DNA from: Kitasatospora setae KM-6054
GTDB lineage: Bacteria; Actinomycetota; Actinomycetes; Streptomycetales; Streptomycetaceae
Direction: 5' to 3'
Assembly (NCBI RefSeq): GCF_000269985.1
Contig: NC_016109.1
Coordinates: 3,906,001 to 3,970,000 of the forward strand
DNA: 64,000 bases
This document shows positions 58,802 through 64,000 of this stretch, one piece after another (position 1 is the stretch's first letter; the number at the start of each line of letters is the position of its first letter). The translations under genes and the position numbers were made by a program. A model generated the notes under the pieces. It was not told the origin of the DNA and ran no database searches. It worked only from the letters and a program-made list of their open reading frames with translations.

Positions 58802-60292
58802 ATGCCGCACAGCCCAGACTCCGCCCGCCCCACCGCCTTCCCGCCGTACCCGGGCGACGCGCCCGCCTATCCCGGCGACGCCTTTACCCATCCCGGCGAC
58901 GAACCGCCGTACCCCGGCGACGCCCCCGCCTATCCCGGCGACGAACCGCCGTACCCGGGCGACGCGCCGAGCTACCCGACGTCGCCCGCTGCTCCCGCCC
59001 CCGCTCCCGCTCCCGTCCCCGTGCCCCTGGTGGACCAGCCGGCCCGCCCGGCAGCGACCCCCGTGCCTCCACCTCCGCCGCCGCCCCCACTGCCACCGCC
59101 CCGGCCCCCGTTCGCGCCCTCCCCGCCCCCTGCCGCCCCGTCCGCTCCCCCTCCACCACCGCCCCTCGACCCGCCCCACACCTCCCCCGCCGCCACCAAC
59201 GACCTCCACTTCCACTCGGGCCGGGCCTACCTGCAGACCTTCCAGCGCGGCGCCGACAAGGCGGCGCTGGCCCAGTTGGTGGCCGCCCTGCCGACCGCGC
59301 TGATCAGCCTGTTCGTGGTGACCGTGGTGACCGTCATGGTGGACCCGGTGCTGGGCACGGTGCTGCCGCTGCTCTGGCTGGGCTCGGGAGCGCTGGTCTT
59401 CCATCCCTCCACGGAGCAGCTGATCGCCCGCCGGATGGGCCTGCGGGAGCCCGCTCCCGCCGAGTGGCACCGGCTGTCCGTGGTGTGGAAGGAGGTCGCC
59501 TACCGCGCGGGCGTCGACCCCACCCGGTACCAACTGTGGGTGCAGGACCAGCCCGAGCTGAACTCGACGGCCACCGCGGGCCACATCGTCGGCGTGACCC
59601 GGCTCGCGCTGGAGCGCCTCACGGACGCCCAGCTCGCCGCGATCCTCGCCCACGAGCTGGGCCACCACGTCGGCGGCCACACCTGGGCGGCACTGCTCGC
59701 CGACTGGTACGGCCTGCCGGCCCGTACGGTCGCCCGCGCCGCGGTCCGCGCGGTGTCGGGCCTCTTCGGCTCACGGCACCCGGTCGGCGTCGGCTGCGGC
59801 TGCCTCCTGGTGGCGGTGCTCCCGCTCTTCCTGCTGGACCTGCTGGACCTGGAGCACGTGTGGTGGCTGCTGCTGACCGCCGCCCTGGCCCCCGTCTTCA
59901 CCACCCTGCTCAGGCGGCGCGCGGAGGAGAAGGCCGACGACTACGCCGTCGTGCTGCGTTTCGGCACCGAACTCGCGGCCGTCCTCTTCCAGGAGCGGCA
60001 CCGTCTCCGGACCGAGGGCCCCGCCCCCGCCGCACCGCCCCGGTCCCCGCCGCCGCCTCCCGGCTGGGCCCCCGGTTGGCCCCCCGGGCCGCCGCCCCCA
60101 CCGGCCTGGAGCCCGGGCGGCCACCCACCGCCGCCCCCACCCGCTCCCCCCGCTTCCCCTCCGCCTCGCACCCCGCACACCGACCTGGAAGCACGCCTCC
60201 ACCGGCTGGCCGCGTTCCTGCCCCCGGAGGCCGCGGCCGCCCTAGCTACCGACCGCGGGACGCCGGGGACGCCGGAGACGCCCCCGAGGTGA
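58802..60292 (+). CDS. M48-family metalloprotease with Pro-rich extensions
   Basis: 496 residues from ATG 58802. The zinc motif HELGHHVGGH (H284, E285, H288) and a downstream E375 in EEKADD complete an M48 (HtpX/Ste24-like) active site. Two or more transmembrane helices lie near residues 155-205 and 320-355. The N-terminus has six heptad units of YPGDxPx type (16-57) and long Pro runs; the C-terminus has another Pro-rich segment (about 400-460). M48 enzymes cleave membrane or misfolded proteins. It is the last gene in the cyclase/NLR cluster, 48 bases after the PycTM-like gene. Confidence 0.85.
   Translation: MPHSPDSARPTAFPPYPGDAPAYPGDAFTHPGDEPPYPGDAPAYPGDEPPYPGDAPSYPTSPAAPAPAPAPVPVPLVDQPARPAATPVPPPPPPPPLPPPRPPFAPSPPPAAPSAPPPPPPLDPPHTSPAATNDLHFHSGRAYLQTFQRGADKAALAQLVAALPTALISLFVVTVVTVMVDPVLGTVLPLLWLGSGALVFHPSTEQLIARRMGLREPAPAEWHRLSVVWKEVAYRAGVDPTRYQLWVQDQPELNSTATAGHIVGVTRLALERLTDAQLAAILAHELGHHVGGHTWAALLADWYGLPARTVARAAVRAVSGLFGSRHPVGVGCGCLLVAVLPLFLLDLLDLEHVWWLLLTAALAPVFTTLLRRRAEEKADDYAVVLRFGTELAAVLFQERHRLRTEGPAPAAPPRSPPPPPGWAPGWPPGPPPPPAWSPGGHPPPPPPAPPASPPPRTPHTDLEARLHRLAAFLPPEAAAALATDRGTPGTPETPPR
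58847..58972 (+). repeat. Six 21-bp in-frame repeats coding YPGDAPx
   Basis: Six units of 21 bases encode tandem heptapeptides such as YPGDAPA, HPGDEPP and YPGDAPS at the N-terminus of the M48 protease. They differ by a few bases. Confidence 0.75.
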
Positions 60293-60312
60293 AGTGTCCT
60301 AGCGTGGTCCCC

Positions 60313-61236
60313 ATGGACCAGGCGAACCGGCCGACCCCGGAACGGGAAGAGGCCGCACGGGAGTTCGAGCAGCACCGGCCGCGGCTGTTCTCCCTCGCGT
60401 ACCGGATGCTCGGGTCGGCCGCCGAGGCCGAGGACGCCGTGCAGGACGCCTACCTGCGCTGGCACGGCGCCGAGACCGGACAGGTGGCCGCGCCCGGGCC
60501 CTGGCTGAACAAGGTGCTCACCAACCTCTGCCTGACCCGGCTCACCTCGGCCCGGGCCCGGCGCGAGGAGTACCCGGGCACCTGGCTGCCCGAGCCGGTG
60601 GCCGGCGCCGCGCTCGGCCCGCTGGAGCGCGCCGAGCAGCGCGAGGCCGTCTCGTTCGCGGTGCTCACCATGATGGAGCGGCTCTCCCCGCCCGAGCGCG
60701 CCGCCGTCGTCCTGCACGACGCCTTCGGGTACAGCCACCGGGAGGTGGCCGGCGTCCTGGACCGCACCGAGGCCGCCGCCCGCCAGCTCTACCACCGCGG
60801 CCGCACCCGCCTGGCCGCCGAAGCCCCGCCGACCGGCCCGGCCGACGCCGAACAGGCCGCCGCCCTGCTCGCCCGCTTCCTGCGGGCCGCCGCCGACGGC
60901 GACCTGGAGCAGCTCGAAGAACTCCTCGCCGCCCAGGTCGTGGTCTGGACGGACGGCGGCGGCAGGGCCCGCGCCGCGCTCCGGCCGGTGCACGGCCGGA
61001 CCAGCGCCGCCCGCTTCCTGGCCGGCCTGTTCGAACGGTTCACCGACGGCGTCCGATTGGAACTCGCCGAGGCCAACGGCGGCCCGGTGCTGCTCGGTTG
61101 GGAGGGCGACGCGCTCACCTCCGTCGGCCTGCTGGAGGCCGGGCCGGACGGCGTCACCGCCGTCCGGATCCTGCGCAACCCCGACAAACTCGCCCACTAC
61201 GCGCACCGGCACCGCCCCCTGTCACAGAACCGCTGA
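60313..61236 (+). CDS. ECF41/SigJ-type sigma factor with SnoaL-like C-terminus
   Basis: 307 residues from ATG 60313. Region 2 (HRPRLFSLAYRMLGSAAEAEDAVQDAYLRW) and region 4 (LSPPERAAVVLHDAFGYSHREVAGVLDRTEAAARQLYHRGRTRL, about 116-160) are followed by a C-terminal SnoaL/NTF2-like domain of about 110 residues (LARFLRAAADGDLEQLEELLAAQVVVWTDGGG), which defines the ECF41 (SigJ) class. In that class the extension replaces an anti-sigma. The decayed SDR gene just downstream is a typical genomic partner. No ribosome site is obvious before the ATG, so the mRNA may be leaderless. Confidence 0.92.
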   Translation: MDQANRPTPEREEAAREFEQHRPRLFSLAYRMLGSAAEAEDAVQDAYLRWHGAETGQVAAPGPWLNKVLTNLCLTRLTSARARREEYPGTWLPEPVAGAALGPLERAEQREAVSFAVLTMMERLSPPERAAVVLHDAFGYSHREVAGVLDRTEAAARQLYHRGRTRLAAEAPPTGPADAEQAAALLARFLRAAADGDLEQLEELLAAQVVVWTDGGGRARAALRPVHGRTSAARFLAGLFERFTDGVRLELAEANGGPVLLGWEGDALTSVGLLEAGPDGVTAVRILRNPDKLAHYAHRHRPLSQNR

Positions 61237-61312
61237 CCATCCGGTCCTCTCCGGTGAGACCCCCGCGCCCTCCCCCTCCTCCGCCTCCTCCCCTTCGTCC
61301 CCCTCCTCCCGC

Positions 61313-61890
61313 CCCCTTCTCGTCACCGGCGCGACCGGCGTCCTCGGCCGCGAGGTGCTGCGCCACGCCCTGGCCACCGGCACCGGCCCGGACGAGGCGC
61401 TGGCCGGCGTCGACACCGTGATCCACTACACCAGCGACCCGCGCCACCCGGCCCACGACCTGCCCGCCCTCCGCCACCAGTCGGGCCGGTGTCCGACACG
61501 TCGTCAACATCTGGATCGTCGGCGTCGACCGGGTCCCGTCGCGCTACTACCGGACCAAGCTGGAGGGCGAGCGGCTCCTCACCGCGTCCGGCCAGGGCTG
61601 GACCAATCTGCGGGCCGCCCAGTTCCCCCAGCTCCTGGACGGCCTGCTCGCCGCCCTCGGCGCCTCCCCGTCCTGCCGGTGCTCTCCGCCACCCCGGTCC
61701 AGCCCGTCCACCCGGGCAAGGTCGCCGCCCACCTCGTCGCCCCCGCCCTCGCCGAACCCACCGGCCACACCCCGGACTTCGCCGACCCCGAGACACGCCT
61801 CGCCACCGACCTCGCCGCCGACTGGCTCCGCTCCCGCGGCCGCCACCTGGGCCGATCACCTCACCGCCACCGCCTGCGTAAAGTAGCTCC
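61313..61890 (+). pseudogene. Frameshifted, internally deleted SDR/NmrA-like gene
   Basis: Three segments of an NAD-dependent epimerase/SDR-like protein appear in two frames. LLVTGATGVLGREVLRHALATG and DEALAGVDTVIHYTSDPRHPAHD are in one frame to about 61480; VRHVVNIWIVGVDRVPSRYYRTKLEGERLLTASGQGWTNLRAAQFPQLLD (about 61491-61660) is in another; VLPVLSATPVQPVHPGKVAAHLVAPALAEP (about 61670-61880) returns to the first. The usual 35 or so residues between the glycine motif and DEALAGVD are missing. No intact frame exists, so it is a relic. It probably was the partner of the SigJ-type gene upstream. Confidence 0.75.
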
Positions 61891-61923
61891 CCCACAAGCC
61901 CCCACCCGCCGGGAGGCCCCGCC

Positions 61924-62304
61924 GTGACCGCACCTGACAGCACCCCGCCGCCGAACGTCCCCCGGGCCTGCCCGATCACCCCGGTCCTCGACATCGTCTT
62001 CAGCCGCTGGACCACCCCCATCCTGTGGACCCTCCACCACCACGGCCGCCAGCGCTTCGTCGAACTCAACCGCAACGTCGGCGCCATCACCCCCAAGGTC
62101 CTCACCCAGCGCCTGCGCCAGCTCGAACGCGACGGCCTCGTCGTCCGCACCTACCACCCCGAGGTCCCGCCCCGCGTCGAGTACGAGATCAGCCCCCTCG
62201 GCCTCAGCCTGGCCCCCCTCTTCGCCGCCCTCACCGACTGGTCCACCAGCCACCTCCCCGCCGTCGAACGCGCCCGCACCGCCTTCGACTCCGCCGGCCC
62301 CTGA
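61924..62304 (+). CDS. HxlR family transcriptional regulator
   Basis: 126 residues from GTG 61924. VLDIVFSRWTTPILWTLHHHGRQRFVELNRNVGAITPKVLTQRLRQLERDGLVVRTYHPEVPPRVEYEI is the HxlR winged helix. A Cys in ACPITPVLD sits where redox-active Cys of some members lies. Targets unknown; it may control the neighbouring SDR relic region. Confidence 0.88.
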   Translation: MTAPDSTPPPNVPRACPITPVLDIVFSRWTTPILWTLHHHGRQRFVELNRNVGAITPKVLTQRLRQLERDGLVVRTYHPEVPPRVEYEISPLGLSLAPLFAALTDWSTSHLPAVERARTAFDSAGP

Positions 62305-62382
62305 GCCCCCCGGCCGGTGCCGACAAGCCCTCGGGCAGCCGAAGGAGCGCAGACGACCGGCCGCCCGCGAGCCCGTTGACGG

Positions 62383-62525
62383 AGGTCGCCGACGGGCAGA
62401 AGGTCTCGGTGGGGGCCGCACCAACGGACCATCCTCACCGTGCTGCTGCCCGGCCGGGGCAGGTCGTCTCGGTGGACAGCCTGGCCGAGGAGGTCCGGGA
62501 CAGCCGGCCGTCCAGCATCCGCGGC
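62383..62525 (+). pseudogene. Remnant of a SARP/AfsR-type regulator N-terminus
   Basis: VADGQKVSVG is followed, after frame changes, by RTILTVLL (frame change at about 62420) and ARPGQVVSVDSLAEEVRDSRPSSIR, the start of the winged-helix OmpR-like DNA-binding domain of SARP regulators (usual form GQVVSVDxLxEExW). No downstream BTAD sequence remains. Frames do not connect, so this is a small relic. Confidence 0.4.
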
Positions 62526-62624
62526 GGCGATCCTTCCGTTGCCCTCGATCCGTGCCTCAGAAGCCAGGCACCCCCGTTTTCCCTGCGCTGTCGGACCGCC
62601 CCACCCCTCACCCGAGAAACGACA

Positions 62625-62659
62625 AAGGCCCAGGTCACGGGCTATGTGACCTGGGCCTT
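62625..62659 (-). terminator. Terminator of the tRNA-Thr transcript
   Basis: A perfect 14-bp stem (AAGGCCCAGGTCAC with complement) around GGGCTAT, followed on the minus strand by TTTGTCGTTT. It lies 5 bases after the tRNA fragment, the usual place for a tRNA terminator. Confidence 0.85.
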
Positions 62660-62664
62660 CTCTG

Positions 62665-62706
62665 AGCCGCCTATGGGATTCGAACCCATGACCTACGCAT
62701 TACGAG
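62665..62706 (-). tRNA. 3' fragment of tRNA-Thr(CGU), anticodon loop to acceptor end
   Basis: Minus strand: anticodon loop CTCGTAA (anticodon CGT), TGCGT stem strand, variable region, T-arm ATGGG-TTCGAAT-CCCAT, and acceptor strand AGGCGGC. The 5' half is absent: upstream bases (GTGTC) cannot pair with TGCGT and no D-arm or GCCGCCT acceptor strand is found. The fragment is the attachment-site copy left when an element integrated in the tRNA gene; the intact tRNA should lie beyond the right edge. Confidence 0.8.
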
Positions 62707-62835
62707 GACACTTGATCACCCGGCGACCAGTCCCAACCGGCGGGCCCGCGTCCCAGTTTTTCCTGGTCAGAGCATGTCCAACCGTGACGGCCAGTCCCAG
62801 ACGGTTCGGTCAGTCCCGAACGGCTATGGATACTC

Positions 62836-62857
62836 CCGGGCAAGTTCCGGGCAAGTT
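62836..62857 (+). repeat. Tandem 11-bp repeat near the integration site
   Basis: CCGGGCAAGTT occurs twice in direct succession, without error, about 130 bases inside the element. Possible arm-type recombinase or Xis binding site. Confidence 0.5.
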
Positions 62858-62964
62858 GCTCCGGAGGAATCCCATAGCCTCTCCCTGTTTCTTCCTGCCC
62901 GGCCGGCGCAGGGTCTGTCACTCAGAGTGTTTGATGTGGCCGGTCGTGGGGCCTCCCCCATCCG

Positions 62965-63330
62965 TCATGCAGCGCAGTGTTGGGCGGCACGCGCGATCGC
63001 GCCGTAGCGACACTGGAACTCTCTCAGCTCTGTCACGTACCGCTCGAACCGCGCTATCAGCACTTCCAGCCCTGCCGCGTCCAGCGCCTGCTCCTCCATG
63101 CCCTCCACATCGACGGACGGCAGGATCTGCCCAGGCGTCTTCGGGTCGGCTTCTCCCATGAGCGCCACCTTGAGCAACGCTGGCGCGGGCTGTCCCTCGC
63201 TGCCCGGAGCGGTCAACAGCAGGGCCGAGCCGTAGTGCCAGTCGGACGGCTCGCGATGTCCGCCGTCGCACCACTCCGGGCAGGCTGACCCAGTACTAGC
63301 TTCCGTTGGTATACCTGACGTGCTCTCCAT
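62965..63330 (-). CDS. DUF6907 family protein
   Basis: 121 residues from ATG 63330 with an excellent GAGGAGG ribosome site (longer frame opens at 63366). SACPEWCDGGHREPSDWHYG is the DUF6907 signature with two Cys, His and Trp, then VLIARFERYVTELREFQ near the C-terminus. Function unknown; members are frequent in Streptomyces integrative elements and prophage-like regions. Confidence 0.8.
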   Translation of the reverse strand: MESTSGIPTEASTGSACPEWCDGGHREPSDWHYGSALLLTAPGSEGQPAPALLKVALMGEADPKTPGQILPSVDVEGMEEQALDAAGLEVLIARFERYVTELREFQCRYGAIARAAQHCAA

Positions 63331-63574
63331 CGAGGGACCTCCTCTGGGCTCCGCTTGGGGCCCCACACAGCAGGGCCAATCCGTCTACGGCCACTCTGCA
63401 ACGTCCCGCCAGACCTCCACCGACGCACCCGCGACATGCATCACTCGTTGGAGTGAGGTCCAGTAGAAGTCGTTGCGGCGAACAGCAAGGCGGATTGCTC
63501 CGGCAACTCTCGCCCACTCGACTCAGTCTGCCGAGAGTCTGCTTCCCAGGGGCGGGATAGGGCATTCTGGTGGT

Positions 63575-63895
63575 GTGAGCAGGTACGCCGAGGCAAAGCC
63601 CTATGCCGTCCCGGACACCCTGTCGGAGCTGACAGGCCCGGTGCACGGCCTCGTCAGGCTGCCCCGCCACCTCGACTGGGGCCCGGAGTACGCCTACGAC
63701 CTTGACGACGACGCAGACCTCGCCGTCATGTACGAACGCGTCGTCCGCGAAGCAGAGTCCGCAGCGGACCTTCGGGATCACCTCGACGGTGCCACCCTGC
63801 AGCGGCTGTGGCCCCACCTGATCATCCCCGCGCCCGCACGGGCCAGGTGGGAGCAGCGCTTCCCCCAGCTCAGCCGTGAGGCGACGGCGGCGTAG
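63575..63895 (+). CDS. Probable partner/antitoxin of AbiEii-type nucleotidyltransferase
   Basis: 106 residues from GTG 63575. VSRYAEAKPYAVPDTLSELTGPVHGLVRLPRHLDWGPEYAYDLDDDADLAVMYERVV is followed by RDHLDGATLQRLWPHLIIPAPARARWEQRFPQL. I do not recognise a DNA-binding domain, but genes of this type precede AbiEii-like toxins in actinobacteria. Its stop overlaps the next start (TAGTG), so the two are coupled. Confidence 0.65.
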   Translation: MSRYAEAKPYAVPDTLSELTGPVHGLVRLPRHLDWGPEYAYDLDDDADLAVMYERVVREAESAADLRDHLDGATLQRLWPHLIIPAPARARWEQRFPQLSREATAA

Positions 63896-64000
63896 TGGAC
63901 GAGTTGCACGCGCGACTGATCCGGATCTGCCTCGCTGCCCTCGCTGACGACTTCGGGTTCGCCCTCGCGGGCGGCTACGCCGTCCAAGCCCACCAGATCG
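63895..64000 (+). CDS. AbiEii/AbiGii-type nucleotidyltransferase toxin (N-terminus only)
   Basis: The first 35 residues from GTG 63895: VDELHARLIRICLAALADDFGFALAGGYAVQAHQI. The FALAGGYAVQAH segment is the conserved GG-x-A-x-x-x-H entry of the AbiEii nucleotidyltransferase fold. The gene continues past the window. The coupled upstream gene makes a toxin/antitoxin-like phage-abortive pair likely. Confidence 0.7.
   Translation, partial: MDELHARLIRICLAALADDFGFALAGGYAVQAHQI

Larger units (their letters stand above)
62707..64000. mobile_element. Left end of an integrated element (continues past window)
   Basis: DNA right of the tRNA breakpoint differs from the chromosome to the left: a short tandem repeat (62836), a DUF6907 gene common in actinomycete integrative elements, and an AbiEii-type toxin pair. 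No integrase is visible in the 1.3 kb seen. The tRNA orientation predicts that the element extends to the right, with the intact tRNA and probably the integrase at the other end. Confidence 0.6.

Noticed and set aside
58847..58972. Short regular repeats as a CRISPR array
   Set aside because: Units are contiguous, in frame, and have no spacers.
62665..62740. Complete tRNA-Thr
   Set aside because: No 5' acceptor strand GCCGCCT, D-arm or pairing anticodon strand is present beyond 62706.

Overview
The window is chromosomal DNA from a high-GC actinomycete, most likely Streptomyces or a close relative such as Kitasatospora. GC is far above 70 percent, third codon positions are almost all G or C, GTG and TTG starts are common, and several gene types are characteristic: ECF sigma factors with membrane partners, a DmdR/IdeR-type iron box, a Nur-type box in front of a Fe/Mn superoxide dismutase, a LuxR regulator with a TrmB-like N-terminus, DUF202, DUF4304 and DUF6907 proteins.

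Layout. 1-5.0 kb: end of a MoxR-like AAA+ ATPase, a YceI protein behind a perfect inverted repeat, a LysR regulator, and a four-gene type VII secretion-like cluster (small membrane protein, YbaB-like protein, EspC-like protein, larger helical membrane protein). 5-20 kb: MFS transporter with a suspicious C-terminus, acetyltransferase, TetR, ECF sigma, a hydrolase/SRPBCC pair, a secreted-peptide operon divergent from a LuxR-type regulator, an Eis-type acetyltransferase, NlpC/P60 hydrolase, ThrE-type exporter and CDF transporter. 20-25 kb: an HSP90-like ATPase translationally coupled to a TPR protein. 25-36 kb: secreted protein, tandem-TetR/acyl-CoA dehydrogenase pair, TetR/drug exporter pair, DUF202 pair, TatA, potassium channel and a membrane Ser/Thr kinase. 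36-38 kb: an array of five hairpins downstream of an ECF sigma/membrane-partner operon. 38-44 kb: DUF4304 protein, tyrosine phosphatase, methyltransferase, a degenerate repeat block, Nudix hydrolase and a large LPG-synthase-like membrane protein. 44-50 kb: an iron-siderophore uptake regulon controlled by one iron box. 50-53 kb: HxlR/oxidoreductase pair, sodF, NmrA-like protein.

The most interesting region is 52.95-60.29 kb. A Crp/Fnr regulator with a recognisable cyclic-nucleotide phosphate-binding cassette lies upstream of an operon encoding a class III nucleotidyl-cyclase-like protein, an NLR/STAND-like protein with a degenerate P-loop and HEAT-like repeats, an SPFH-like coiled-coil protein, a short two-helix PycTM-like membrane protein and a Pro-rich M48 metalloprotease. 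The cyclase C-terminus and the NLR-like N-terminus share a nearly identical glycine-rich motif of about 24 residues, the arrangement expected for amyloid-type signalling between a receptor and its partner. A CRP-like box lies between the regulator and the cyclase. I infer a cyclic-nucleotide-linked, possibly antiphage signalling system that combines Pycsar-like and NLR-like parts; this is a hypothesis from sequence only.

The right end (60.3-64 kb) holds an ECF41/SigJ-type sigma factor beside a decayed SDR gene, an HxlR regulator, a SARP remnant, and then a 3' fragment of tRNA-Thr(CGU) with its terminator. The rest of that tRNA is missing at a sharp breakpoint, which marks the end of an integrated mobile element that continues past the window and carries a DUF6907 protein and an AbiEii-type nucleotidyltransferase toxin system.
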